NCBI GenBank assembly: GCA_964036045.1
Contig: OZ038384.1
Location: 23,613,000 to 23,676,999 of the forward strand
DNA: 64,000 bases
Source: Eutreptiella sp. 'Long Island Sound 2002'
Taxonomy: Eukaryota > Euglenozoa > Euglenophyceae > Eutreptiales > Eutreptiaceae
Direction: 5' to 3'
Below are positions 41,228 to 52,810 of the stretch, piece by piece. The notes under the pieces were generated by a model. That model was given only the letters and a program-made list of their open reading frames with translations, was not told where the DNA came from and ran no database searches. A program made the translations under genes and the position numbers. Each line of letters opens with the position of its first letter. Position 1 is the first letter of the stretch.

Positions 41228-42251
41228 TCAGGGCGCAAACACGTGCGACAGGTGCGCGACAGACATGGGGTCCCGCAGGTGCACGTGGATCCACAGGAGG
41301 GCGGCACCCGCGGGGCCGGCGTAGCCGTGTGAGAAGGTTTGAGTGTCCCCGATGCACTGGTGCAAGGCCTCCTCATCCGTGCGCCTGCGCGGGCCCGCCG
41401 GTGGTTCGGGCCAGGGGCACGCGGCCACCTGGGAGCACCGCGCGCATCTGTTGGCGCCCATTGGCGCACTGGAGGACACCGTGTCGCATTCCCCGCAGAC
41501 TTGGCAGGTGTGTGGGAGGGGGGAGGCCGGCAACCAGGGGCCGAGACAGCGGAGCCAGAGGTTGTCCCACCGTTGGTGAAGGGGGTCCCGGAGCTCTAGT
41601 AGGCGGGCGCGGACGTGGCGTCGGTAGTCCCTGCGAGCGTCTTCTGCCAGACCTCCTGCCACGTGTCGTCGGGGAGGATCCCGTGGTCGTGGAAGGCTGC
41701 GATGAGGTCATCCCATGGCGGGCGGGGGTGCCCCCGGGGGGGGTCGTCATATGCGTGTGTTGCCCGGCGAGGTGGGGCACCAGCGCGCCCAACTGGCACC
41801 CGTCCAGGACGTCCCCGTGGAGGAGGCCCAGTAGGGTGCCGTCCGCTATCGCCTCCCACCCTACCACCAGTCGTTCGCAGCTGTCCAGCTCCCGGCGTAG
41901 CGGGGCTGCAAGGTCAGTGGGGAGCATGAGGACCATGGATTTAGGAATGTCGCCTGGCCGGGAGAGGGCGTCGTCGTACGTAGGCCCCCCAAATTTGAAA
42001 TGCGCCACGGTGAGCCGGGTGGCCCCGCCTTCCGGGGGGAGCCACCGGATGGTGGCCGCGTCGCATTTCCATGCGTGTATCTCTGTGGCACGGAGCACGT
42101 TGGCGGCGTGGAGTACGAGGTGGGGAGGGGGGGGCGCTCGGATGAGCGAGCACAAGTACCCACTCCACCCCACGTGTGGCTCCGGGGCCGCCTGTAGCCA
42201 CCCCTCGGTCGCTGAGTCCCAAGGTTGGTCGGGGCCCGCGCCGCAGATCAT
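41228..42251 (-). pseudogene. LINE C finger-bearing segment
   Basis: The frame 42251-41373 and then 41662-41228 match LINE D 57190-58195. They include the Cys cluster CQVCGECDTVSS...NRCARCSQVAACPW at 41410-41506 (C-x2-C-x2-C, then C-x2-C-x5-C). The upstream part (RATEIHAWKCDAATIRWLP) is a folded-looking segment without an identifiable domain. A frameshift joins the two frames. Confidence 0.5.
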
Positions 42252-42305
42252 GGTGGGCCGTGGTCGGGTCTTTGGCCCCGACCACTCGAGCGGGATGGCG
42301 GCGTA

Positions 42306-43312
42306 CTACTGCGCGGGGGTCCCTGGCGCGCGTGTAGCGGTGCACCACCGGCCCCATTCGCCCGCGCACTCCACGCCCACCATACGGGCCTCCAACGCGT
42401 TCCTGGAGCCGCGCCTGATGGTCCACAGCGGGAAGAGGGCGTCCCGTAGGTGCTTCGACAAACCCCCCGGCAGGTCCTGGTACGGGTGGGGGTCCTCGTG
42501 CGGTGGACATTCCAGGGTGCCGTTCACGATGCGGAGGCAGGCCACGAAGCCCCTGCCAGGGCGCGGGGGGGGGGGGGTTTGCCCTCGGTCGCGGTGAGCG
42601 ATCGGTGCACCCAGGCCGCCGCGCTTAGGGGCTCGCGGAGGAGTTGCTCCAGCCAGTGATTGCGCAGCTCCCACACAAAGTCTCCCAGCCGGAGCATGTG
42701 GTGGAGGAAATTGTCCACGGAGGTCCCTCCTGGCGGGTCGTAGCAGGCTAATGCGCGAAGCTGTGCTTCTGCCGCCTCGGGCACCAGCCGAGAGCAGAAG
42801 ACTTCCGTCCATGCGGGACCCGCGGAGCGCCATGAGGCCACCCATATAGCTTTGTCCCCGGGTGGGAGGCGGCGTGCCTCCCGCCTCCCGCCTTGCACCA
42901 CCTGGCGGTAGTGGAGCCAGAGGAGCCGCGAGTGGGTGCATCCCACGTGCATGTGTACCGGGGTCTCCTCCAGGCTGCCGCAGAGGAGGCATGGCTGCGG
43001 GAGGACGGCGACGCAGGAGAGCCGCTCCTTCGGGATGCGGAGCCTGTGCTGCACCAGCATGTGGCCGTCTCTGGCCCGCAGCGCTCGCTGGTTGGTGTCC
43101 GCCGCGGTAAGGTCCCGGGCGTGGACGTAGGCCGTGGTGTGGGCCGTGCCCAGGGGTGTGTGTCCCCGGTGCGTCAGCGCATGGCTCAGCTGTGCCTGCT
43201 GCGTGACCGCGCTGAGCGTCCGCATTGTGGGGGGCCGCAGGTCGAGGTGGCCGTCATGACCGGCGATTATGAGCTGGGCGTGGCTGGGACCCGGGGGCGT
43301 GTTCTGCAGCAC
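42306..43312 (-). pseudogene. LINE C ORF2 C-terminus: Cys/His knuckle
   Basis: The frame 43312-42524 reads SRVLHALTHRG-type sequence, then the knuckle PCLLCGSLEETPVHMHVGCT and a helical region (EAQLRALACYDPPGGTSVDN). The pattern C-x2-C...H-x4-C follows RNase H in LINE ORF2 proteins. LINE D has the homologous sequence at 56269-56967. The frame then shifts (42992-42306) into DPHPYQDLPGGLSKHLRDAL. Confidence 0.6.
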
Positions 43313-44351
43313 AGTGTCCTAGGACGCCGCCCAGTCCGCACTGTGCAGTAGGGCGTTGCTGTGGTGGGGATCGCTCGGGCAAAAGAAAACGGGTGCTCGG
43401 TGTGTTGCCGTCGCACGTACAGGCTGTCCTGAAGCCATCGCAGAGGCATCTGGTTGACCACCTTCGCCGCGCCCGCGGGGACTCTCGTTGCCCACTCGCG
43501 ATCCGCGTGTCGCAGAAGGTGGAGGATGACTTCGGCGTCCACTGTATGGATCCACGGCCTGTTGATGCCGTACTGCAGAGGGGGGGGGGGGCGGCAACCC
43601 CCTCCCTGTCGGGCACCGTGCCCGAGATGGCCACTGCCCACGTGCGGGTGAGGTCGGCGGCGAGAGCGACACTGGTGGCGTGCCTGCAATGTCCACCCCC
43701 CGATGCGTCGGAGGAGGTGTGGCCGCAGGCCTCTGGGATCCAGTAGTACCCCTGGGGCTGAGCCACCCTGCGTTGAGGTCAGCGGAGTGCCATCGGACGT
43801 CGGGGAGGCCGAGGGTCAGTTGGTCCACGTTCAGCGCCCTGGTGTTGTCGGGGCAGATTGCCGGGTGGTCGCGGAGTCGGACCTCAACCCCGGCGATGGT
43901 GCTCGCCCAGGACCGGAGCGGCACTACGTGCTCCCGGAGCCACGCCGGCCCCCCGCGCTGGTGCACCACCAGGTGTCCTGTGCCTTCCGGCTGGTCCTCC
44001 AGTGTGTGTACTGCCATGTGTGGGTCGTGCGACATCTCCGTAGCCACCAGCAGGGCGGTGCCGCAGGGGAGTCCACGGTGCCTGGGCTGGCCCGCCCCGA
44101 CCTGCACTATCAACCACCCGGCCCGAAGGTGCGCTTCTTCCGTCGCTCGGGCGCATTGGTGGTCCGTGGTCACCAACCACACTGGCGTCGGCGCGGGGGG
44201 CCGTGGGCATAGAGGCTCGGGCAACGCCACATCCCCGTTAGGCTCCTGGGGCTCGCCGTCTGCGAGTACGTCGCGGAGGGTCTACAGGAGGGCCGCTGGC
44301 GCGTGGTATGCCGCCCCTTGTGTGGGGCGGGACAGGCTGCCCTGACGGCGG
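43313..44351 (-). pseudogene. LINE C RNase H region, truncated
   Basis: Matches LINE D 55115-56268 through two frames: WLVTTDHQCARATEEAHLRA, then SSDASGGGHCRHATSVALA and WIHTVDAEVILHLLRH. It contains at least one RNase H-like Asp motif (SDASGG) and a second (TVDAEVIL), but the Glu and last Asp are not clear. The element begins at about 44351 inside this region. Confidence 0.5.
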
Positions 44352-44603
44352 TTTGTGTTGCCAGCCGCCGCCTACTTACACCGCCTTTGTTTCTTCACGT
44401 CATCTGTTTCGGCAAGGCAAGGGCTGTGGCGCCCTGGGTCTTCCAGCCAATAACTATGCGCCAGAACCATTTAAGCCTGGTTGGGTGTTCATACGCCACT
44501 TTCGTACCGATGGGAATCGTTTCCGAGGTCCAGCCTTCTTGGTGTATTGTCTGTCTGTTGGATTTGGCCGCTGCAGTGCAATTGCCCTGCCGGGCTCACG
44601 AGG
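44352..44603 (+). repeat. 252-bp repeat, copy 3 (right flank of LINE C)
   Basis: Partner of 35197-35448. Its last ~20 bp (GCCCTGCCGGGCTCACGAGG) are the start of the first satellite unit, so the repeat and the satellite were contiguous before LINE C inserted. Confidence 0.88.
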
Positions 44604-45300
44604 TGAAAGAAGGCCATTTTTGGTACGGTTTTGGGGGGGGGGTCGATAAACGCAAGATCGGTCGGTCTGCACCCTGAAAAACGCATTTTGCAATGTCCTA
44701 ACACTTGGTTGATGAGAGTTAGGCTCATGATTGAATTCAGAACCCCCCGATTTGGGGGGGAGGGGTACCTGAATTGCCCTGCTGGGGTCACGACGTGAAA
44801 AAACTCATTTTTGGCCCCGTTTGGCGGGGTGGACCAACAGAAGTTCTGTCCGCCTGGACCGTGAAAAACGCATTTGCAGATCCTCCAGCACCTGGTTGAT
44901 GAAAATTACGCTTATAACTGAATTCAGCATCCCTGGAATAGGGGGGCTGGGCACCTGAAGTGCCCTAATGGGCTCACAAGGTGAAAAACCCCATTTTCGG
45001 CAGCGTTTTTGGGGGGGGGGGTAAACCGAAATTCCGTCGGTCGGGACCCCGAAAAACGCATTTTGGATGTTGAAACGCTTAGTTGATGACAATAAGCCTC
45101 ACGAGTGATTTCAGCATCCCGAGAATAGGGCAGGTGGGTACCAGAAGCGCCCTGCTGGGCTCACAAGGTGGAAATACACATTTTTGGCACCGTTTTGGAA
45201 GGGGTTGAATAAATAGAAATTCTGTCGACCTGGACTCTAAAAAACGCATTTTGTGAAGTCCCAGCAACTGGGAGAACCTTGACCCATTTAGAATCTCATG
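44584..45300. repeat. Satellite array, units of about 187 bp
   Basis: Four diverged units begin GCCCTG(C/A)(C/T)GGG at 44584, 44776, 44962 and 45149 (spacing 192, 186, 187). Each contains CTCAC(G/A)A(G/C)GTG(G)AAA, a GGCACCGTTTT-like block, GAAAAACGCATTT and GATGA(C/A)AAT/GATGAGAGT. Nucleosome-length AT-rich units are typical of satellites. Minus-strand open frames of 60-100 codons are by-products. Confidence 0.88.
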
Positions 45301-46340
45301 AGACCTCCCCGAAATCCACTTATGCCACTTTCTTCGTGAAAAACTGCCAAAAAAAGCCCGAAAAGGCGGTATTTTGGAAATATCTCCCTAAAGGTTGATG
45401 GGATGACCTTCATTTGATCACAGGAGCAGGATATGATTGTGATTGGCAGATTGCGCTTCTTAAATCTGCTTAACTGCGCACAGAATTGGCACAAATCTCG
45501 CAAAATGAGCTAAAATGCTTGCGGCGGCCGGAAAATCGCGACCGCGGCGGTTTCAGCGGTAGTCCGGCAACTGAATTTTGGGATCTGGCGACATCGTAAA
45601 ATCATATGTGAACTAGGTTCATAATTGACTTCAGTACCTCCAAAACCCATATTTGGCTCCGTTTGGAGGGGGGGGATTATGTCGGTCTAGACGCTGGAGA
45701 ACGCATTTTGGGATGTTTGTGTGCTTTGTTGATGACAACTAGCCTCATAATTGAATTCAGCACCCCAAGGCTCACGAGCTGAAAAAACCGATATTCGGCA
45801 CCGTTGTGGGGGGGTCGACAAACGGAAATTCTCTTTGGTACGGGGCGGGGCAAAGGCCGCATCAGATTCAGAGCCTCATGCTTCACGAACATACGTAGAT
45901 AATTGGAAGGACGGTTGAAGGATACGTGAGAGACGTAGGTATGTTGTCGACTGACTGACTGATTAACCGGGTAGTGGCCGAGAGAGACTGGAACTTGTGC
46001 ATGAATGTGAATGAGACAAAGGAGAAGGCCCAACAAGAGAGAACGACGAGCTGGCAAGGAAAAAGACCGAGACACGCACCAAAGCGGAAGCAGGGGAAAA
46101 GTGCATGCCAGGGAGAAGGGTAGAGGAAAGGGTAAAGAGCAACGAAGCCACGAAGGGAACAAGGGGTAGCCAGCAGCCGAGCAAGGGGTGTGCACAGGGA
46201 AGGGGGCAGGGCAGGCACACGGCGAGCACAACACCGCAACAAGACACCTCAGAGGGGAGCAGGAGAGGGGCAAGAGAAGAGCGGCACCGTACACCACGAC
46301 ACGCACGGCACAGACACCACACACACCGCACACACCCAAC
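45301..46340. other. Satellite remnants and AT-rich spacer before LINE D
   Basis: About 45301-45640 is AT-rich and unrelated to the unit. About 45640-45840 contains one to two more diverged satellite units (AACGCATTTTGGGATGTT and CTCACGAGCTGAAAAAACCG). The rest up to about 46340 is spacer becoming purine-rich (AGGGGAGCAGGAGAGGGGC), possibly the outermost 5' part of LINE D. No gene seen. Confidence 0.5.
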
Positions 46341-46386
46341 GAGCCCCAACAGGCCTCCCAGTGAGCGGGCAGTCAGGGGAGGGACA

Positions 46387-47945
46387 GCGCCTGACCTCAG
46401 ACGCCCCTCACAATGGTGGAAGGCACCCTCCCCGGGGACGCCCTTCCGCCGCCCCCACAGCGAGCAACGCCGGCCCGCAAGGGCGCATGCTGTGGGGCCG
46501 GTGCTGGGTCCCCACGCCCGCACCGACCGCACCCAGGACACACGGGTCGCGGAACCCTGGCTGCCCGCTCCAGAGGACGGGCGGCCGGGGGAGGGACAGC
46601 ACCTGACACCAGGCGCCCCTCACAACGGTGGCAGGCCACCCCCCCCGGGGACGGCCCCCCACAACCCCCGCGGCATGCAGCCCCCACAGGGCATGCAGGC
46701 CAAGGAGACAGTGTTGGGCTCCCACACCCACACACCCGCGCCCACAGCACTTGGGTGGCGGACCCCAACAGCCCGGCCAGTGGGCGGGCAGAAGGGGATG
46801 GGACAGCGCCTGACGTCAGACGCCCCTCACAACGGTGGAAGGCACCCCCCTCGGGGACGCCCTTCCGCCACCCCCACAGCGAGCCACGCCGGCCCGCAAG
46901 GGCGCACGCTGTGGGGCCGGTGCTGGGTCCCCACGCCCGCACCGACCGCACCCGGGACACACGGGACGCGGAATTCTGGCTGCCCGCTTTAGAGGACGGG
47001 GGGCCGGGGGAGGGAGAGCGCCTGACACCAGGCGCCCCTCACAGCGGTGGCAGGTCACCCCCCCTGGAGATGGCCCCTCGCCACCCCCGCGGCATGCAGC
47101 CCCCACAGGGCATGCAGGCCAAGGAGACAGTGTTGGGCTCCCACACCCACACACCCGCGCCCACAGCACGTGGGTGGCGGACCCCAACAGCCCGCCCCAG
47201 TGGGCGGGCAGTCGGGGGAGGGACAGGGCCTGGCCTCAGACGCCCCTCACAATGGTGGAAGGCACTCCCCCCGGGGACGCCCTCCCGCCACCCCCACAGC
47301 GAGCAAGGCCGGGCCGCAAGGGCGCACGCTGTGGGACCGGTGCTGGGTCCCCACGCCCACACCGACCGCACCCGGGACACACGGGTCGCGGAACCCTGGC
47401 TGCCTGCTCCGGAGGACGGGCGGCCGGGGGAGGGACAGCGCCTGACTCCAGGCGCCCCTCACAACGGTGGCAGGCCACCCCCCCTGGGGACGGCCCCCCA
47501 GCAGCCCCGCGGCACACAGCCCCCACAGGGCATGCGAGCCAGGGGGACAGCGTTGGGCCCCCATAGCCCAAACACCCGCGCCCGCAGCACGTGGGTGGCG
47601 GACCCCAACGGCCTGCCCAGCGGGCGGGTAGTCGGGGGAGGGACGGCGCCAGACCCCAGACCCCCCTCACAATGGTGGAAGGCACCCCCCCCTGGGGACG
47701 CCCTTCAACCACGCCCACAGCGAGCAACGCCGGCCCGCAAGGGCGCACGCTGTGGGGCCGGTGCTGGGTCCCCACGCCCGCACCGACCGCACCCGGGACA
47801 CACGGGTCGCGGAACCCCGGCTACCCGCTCCAGAGGACGGCCGCCCGCGGGAGGGACAGCGCCTAACACAAGACGCCCCTCGCAATGATGGAAGGCACCC
47901 CCCCCGGGGACACCCTTCCGCCACCCCTACAACGAGCAACGCACC
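46387..47945 (+). promoter_or_regulatory. 5' tandem monomer array of LINE D (419-bp units)
   Basis: Units start at 46387, 46806, 47226 and 47646 with a partial unit at 47859. Each 419-420-bp unit has two half-units of about 210 bp, marked by CCCCTCACAAYGGTGGAAGG and CCCCTCACARCGGTGGCAGG. The period is not a multiple of three and the frames are open only because of base composition, so it is not coding. Tandem monomers just upstream of ORF1 are known as promoters in some LINEs (mouse L1), which is the inferred role here. Confidence 0.85.
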
Positions 47946-48014
47946 AACGCACCAACGCACCAGCCACGGGACATCCGCAACCCACCCCCTGCTCTTAGGC
48001 ACAGCGACACAACA

Positions 48015-51000
48015 ATGGCGGAACCCGCGGCCCCACGCAAAAGATGCCCCCGATCTCCGACGCTGGACGCAGCACACAAGGTCACCAGGACACTGGGACT
48101 CAGAGACGGCGAAGGAAACACCCCACAAGGGGACGCGGGCACAGACTCCGACCTGGAGGCAGTACCGGAGCCCTCCACGGGAGGCGCGCCCACGGAACCT
48201 GCGCCGCCAGCGGGCAGCGTGCCCACCCTCTGCCGCGCGTGGAAACGGGGCCACTGCACCGGCGAAGGCTGGTGCCCCAAACAGCACCCTCAGCCCCGCC
48301 CCAATGACAGAGCGCTGCCCGAGGTGAGACCCGCGGCCGCATGCGCCGCCCTACGCTACGGGGTGGCGCAGGGCTGGATCCTGGATGAGACCGCACGCGG
48401 CAGCATGAACATCCAGGAGGCCGTCGACCGAGTCACCCACGCGGACAGGCGGCAGTGGCCTTGCACACCCGGGGCCGCCACGGCGGACCCGAAGAGGGGA
48501 TCATTGTGGAGCTCTCGGGAATGGTGCCGGTCCTGGCGGCAGACATGGTCTGAGGGGTGCTCCACGCAACCCGTGTGCGGCGGGCGTGCCCACAGTGGAC
48601 CATCCAGGTGTACACCCCCCCAGGGGCGTGGCCCTTCTCCACGTGGGCGGTGCTCGCCGTCATGTGGCACCTGGCACCGGAGGAAATCGCCCGGGACCTC
48701 CACACCTGGCCGACCGACCAGGATTACCCCTGGCGCAGGCCCTGGGGCGTCCTCCCAGTGGCACTCGCGGCAGAGGGGCTCAGCCTCGCGGCAACCCTCC
48801 AACGGCACCCCGACAAGAAGGGACGCCACTTCCTGCAGACGGGCACGGTCCCGGCCGCCCCGTCAGACTCAGAGTGGCAATGGGACGCAGGGGAGGCGGA
48901 ACCGCTGCCGGGCTCCTGGGTCCTCCCGTTGTGGTATTTGCCCATCGGCAACCTGGCCCACGCCACTCAAGCCGTCAAGGGTGCTTTCCCCCAGCCGCTC
49001 CTCCCCAGGCGTGGCCCTGCTACGCAGCCTGCAGGCGGGGGCCGCCTGGGTACGGTGGAAGGAAGGAGGCTGGCGCTCGAGCCCCTATTTCCCCCTGGTC
49101 GAGGGCCAGGCCCCGCTCCACGCCGAGGGCATGGGGACCGTGGAACTGGGGGTGATCGTGCCCGGCACGGCGTGCAGGTGGATCACAGCGGCCGCCCCAC
49201 AGCCCATGCGATCGCCGCCGGCGTGCCACCGCCTCCTACGGATGGTCCCCTCTTTGGTCCCCCAACACGCCTTTACGAGGGACGTGTGGAAGGCCATACT
49301 GAGCCACACCAGGGAGTGGCTAATGAACCCAGGTGCACGATACCCGCCGGGGCCGGTGCTCGAAAAGCTCACGGCCCCAACACCCGGGGTCCGCCACGCC
49401 CTGCACAGGGCGTCGGCTCTCACGGAGCAGCTCAACGACGAGGTGCTGGACCTCGCGCTGGAGCCGCTGCGGGTGCTTTACCCGCAGACCCATATCCCAC
49501 CCGCGGGCACGTCCAACCGCCTAGGCCGCCTGGGGTTGCAGCGCCGCGTCCACGCCGCGCACCCGGGAGGCGTGGTTGAACAGTGGCTAGCGCTCCGCAA
49601 CCCGTCCGCCGCGGAAGGCCACTGGTACCTACACCAACTCCTCTTCCTACCACGGGCGGCCCCGGAACACCGCCGGCAAAACCCGTACCACACGCACCTG
49701 GAGCACCGAGGCGCGCAGGGCTTCCCGCCGCCAGTGCCGCCTGCCCTCTTGCCGGGGCAGGGCCCGGAGGCGCTGCAGCAGGGCCCCCCGCTCGACACCG
49801 CCACCACAGTGGAACAAAGGGGACGCGCCGGTGCGGATGGTGCCCAACGGAAGTCACGAACTGCGGAGCGGTGGCCTGGATGGCAGCGTGCAGGCACCTC
49901 GCCCGAGATACCACGGGGCTCCGGCAGTACAGACCAACAGACCGCACGGCGCAGGCGTCCGCGGTCGCGGCCGTCACCATGGGTCCCGTGGCGGCGTGGC
50001 CGTCGCAACTGCTCCCCCACAACGCACGCGCCGACGGCACCCCTCACGGCGGAGGATCTATACATCGTCGCGGCGGCGTTGCTAGCGGACGGCGGGGAGA
50101 GCTTCGTCCACAACCACGGCCCGGCGCAGATTGCGGGAAGCATACAAGGGCCGCAGCGCGATGCACCAGACCCGTGGCACGCCACACTCCGCGGGCGCAC
50201 CCGTGTCTGGGATGCGGGCGATGGCACGCCCCCACCCGGGTCTCAGCAGGGGGAGGCACTGGTGCTGCAGACGGCGGGCTACGAGGCCATCCTGCACGGC
50301 CACGCCGGAGGGTACCGGTCGCACGTCCTGGCTGGAGGCCGCTGGACTGTCTGGCACAGCACCGCCAGGCAAGGGGCATTCCCGCCCCTGCCCCGCGTTG
50401 GCTGGCAGCAGGGGCCCACCCAGGCCTACTATATGTCGGCGGACCCCTGGCCGCTGGCAGTCCTGCTACACACCGTCAGCGCCCCCAACAAGAGGCAGGA
50501 ACCGGGGTGGGTCAACCCCCCTGCACTGGTGTGGAGCCCCGACCAGGAGGAGCATCTACGTGCCGCGTGGCAGGGAGACGCCATCAGGGCCACGGACGTC
50601 CCGGACCTCCACGCGGGGCCAATCACGCACGCCCGCCCTGCGGCTACCCTGGCGGTGGCCCAACAGGGACAGCAGAACCCGCAGTGGGTGGTCTGCATGT
50701 TCAGCCCGGCGGACGCGCACATCGTCGTCTGCGACCCCGAGCGCCTGCCAGGGCCCGAAGCCGTGGTCCGCGTGGCAGACTGTACCCGCATGATTGTCAA
50801 GGCGCTACGGGAGGGCGAACACCACTTCCTCCTGCTCCAGGTCAGGTTGAAGGACAACGCCCGGGCGGCGAGGCCGGGGGTGTGGCCGGTAGCGGCGCAC
50901 CCCGCCGACCTAGAGCTCCAGCTGGCGGTCCCGACCACAGTGTACCACTGGCTACAAGCCTTCCACGACCTGCGATGGAGGGGCAAACCGGACCGCCAAA

Positions 51001-51250
51001 TCGGCTCCACACACTGGCAAACGTGGTTGCAAGCAGACATGCAGCGCGATGCCATTCGGAGTCTCGGGCCCGCGCCCGCGACACGAGCCCTCGATGCGGC
51101 AGCCCCGGGCCGCACACTGGCGCCACACACGGTTCCACTGGCCAACCTACCCTTGGAACCAGCGGCAGAGGGCGCCATCCGAAAGTCGGTGCCGCCCCCC
51201 CGGCGTGAGGGGCCACGGAGCCGACGAAATGCCCCCTGTGTGCAGACAAG
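48015..51250 (+). pseudogene. LINE D ORF1, gag-like protein with CCCH zinc finger
   Basis: Starts at an ATG 70 bp after the monomers. Residues 73-91 are a canonical CCCH finger (C-x7-C-x5-C-x3-H: CRAWKRGHCTGEGWCPKQH) at 48231-48287, usually RNA-binding. Coding then shifts frame near 48455 (AVALHTRGRHGG...), passes a TGA (48551-48553), continues through MWHLAPEEIARDLHTWP, and shifts back near 49000 to run to about 51180. A later folded-looking region (50040-51000) includes AEDLYIVAAALLADGGESFV and GGYRSHVLAGGRWTVWHS, which I cannot assign. The role is inferred as RNA binding and particle formation, as for other LINE ORF1 proteins. At least three frameshifts make it non-functional. Confidence 0.6.
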
Positions 51251-51292
51251 TAGTACACAAGCGGGGCAATGCTGGAACACCTGGCGTGGCAC
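51230..51292 (+). other. C2H2 zinc finger coding motif of LINE D (with in-frame TAG)
   Basis: In the endonuclease frame the sequence reads CPLCADK, then TAG (51251-51253), then YTSGAMLEHLAWH. This is a perfect C-x2-C-x12-H-x3-H spacing if the stop counts as one residue. Such fingers precede the endonuclease or RT in several LINE clades and bind nucleic acid. The stop inside it shows that the copy is decayed. Confidence 0.65.
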
Positions 51293-51673
51293 GCGGTGCA
51301 CGCTGCAGCCCCGGTGGACGACAAGGAGGCGGCCTCCAACATTTTCCAAGGGAGGGCACAGAGGTCCCCATGGCACGCCCCGTACGCCCAGCGCCCCCCG
51401 CCCCAGGCGGCCGACCACACAGACGGAGATGAGGAGGCACCCGGGGCGGCCCCGGGGACCGGCGGTGCGGGCCAACCAGGATCCATCCCCGCGGGGCTGG
51501 CCCACCTGGCCCACCTGGCTCCCCCGGCCCCCTGGGCCCCCCTGTGGGCCCCGCTGGGAACGGGCTCAGCGGATGCGGCGCACCCGGACACCCTGGCTGC
51601 GCCGGCGAACCCAGCGGCGATGCCGATGCGGGATAGCTGACTCCAGGAGGACACGGCGGGCGACGCCCCGTGG

Positions 51674-52810
51674 CCCCTCTCGTGGAACCTGCGCAACGGC
51701 CTCGTACCGCCAGACCGGTCCCTCCGCGACACGCTCCGGTGGCGCCGGGGGCCGGCGGCCTGTACCAACAAGGAGCACCTCATCACTGGCATGCTACCCC
51801 AGGAGGGGGGCGTTGCCATCATGCTCCAGGAAACAGGGATCGCCACCCGGGCGCAGGAGATGCATGTGGCCGCGGAGCTCCGGGGCAAGGGGTACACTGC
51901 CTTCTCCAGCAGCCGGCTGGCGGAGACGGGAGCCACTTCCACCTCGAGAAGGGGGGGCCTCCTCACCGCGGTCAGCAGCAAGTACGTGGCGGAGCACGAG
52001 GTGCTCAGTTTCACGGAAATCGTCCCCAGGAAGGCCGCGGCCCTGGAGATCCGCACAGACGAGGGAGGCCTCACCCTCATCAACGTCCACGGGCCGCAAG
52101 CAGGCTGCTCCCCGTGGGCGGGATGGGCGGCGTTCTGGGCCGACATACAAATGTATGCCACGGCACGCAGCCTCGGTGGGAGACACCCGGTGGTCATCGA
52201 TGGCGACACCAACATCTACATGGATGCCACCACCAACCTGGCCACGGAGCACTTCCGAGCGGGCTGGGAGACCTGCGGTTTCCGGAGGGCCACAGCAGGC
52301 GGCGAGGAGGACATGACCCCCACGCTCCACCCGTCCCGGTACAGGGTGGACACCCTCGTGGTCAACGAGCCCCTCCTGCCGTGGTCCCTGCAGGAAAGCG
52401 TCTGGGCTCGCGGCATGGCACACCCCCGGGTGATCGGCTCCGACCACCTCCCGGTCCGCCTGGCCCTGCGGCGCCTGCTCAGCGCAGCGGGGCGCGCGGC
52501 GATGCCCACCCCCTACAGCCACACGGAGGGCCGCCTCCTCCCGTACGACGGCGAGGCCGCGCCCGTCCAACACTGCCTGTGGGCGGCGGTCACCGCCGCG
52601 CAGGGGGAACTCTCCCTGGCGCCCTGGCTGGGTCCCGCAGGGCAGCACGACTACGGGTCCATGCCCGCGGCCGCGGAGGACAAGGTGTTCGAACACCTCC
52701 ACGCGACGAATGACGCCCTGGCGCGTGTGGTGGGACGCCGGCAGTCGTCCCCGGCGGGGACGGACCCGGCGGAGGTGGACCTCCCGGGACCTCCCGGGGG
52801 ACCTACCAGG
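51674..52810 (+). pseudogene. AP endonuclease of LINE D
   Basis: A nearly complete apurinic-type endonuclease: SWNLRNG just upstream of the ATG at 51791 (Asn motif), then in that frame Glu14 (MLQET), LTLINVHG, Asp139/Asn141 (VVIDGDTNIYMD), RVDTLVVN with Asp187, and Asp218-His219 (GSDHLPV). These are the catalytic residues of the family that nicks the target strand. The true start is upstream, since the same frame continues back through a TGA (51638-51640) to the C2H2 finger. A frameshift near 52750 separates it from the RT. Confidence 0.8.

Larger units (their letters stand above)
35449..44351 (-). mobile_element. LINE C, 5'-truncated
   Basis: An 8.9-kb minus-strand LINE of the same family as LINE D: its minus strand from 44351 to about 37919 parallels the plus strand of D from about 55115 to 61438. 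It starts inside the RNase H region, so it lacks endonuclease and RT. Its 3' end has a ~2.4-kb GC-rich untranslated region and a TTTGAGG-repeat tail (35449-35482, plus-strand reading). It is flanked by 252-bp repeats that fit a very long target-site duplication. Confidence 0.85.

Noticed and set aside
44584-45300. CRISPR-like array.
   Set aside because: Units are long (~187 bp), diverged along their full length and lack short identical repeats with unique spacers; this is a satellite.
46105-47888. Several long plus-strand frames (up to 491 codons) and minus-strand frames in the monomer array.
   Set aside because: They arise from GC-rich 419-bp repeats whose length is not a multiple of three; all frames stay open and none is conserved.
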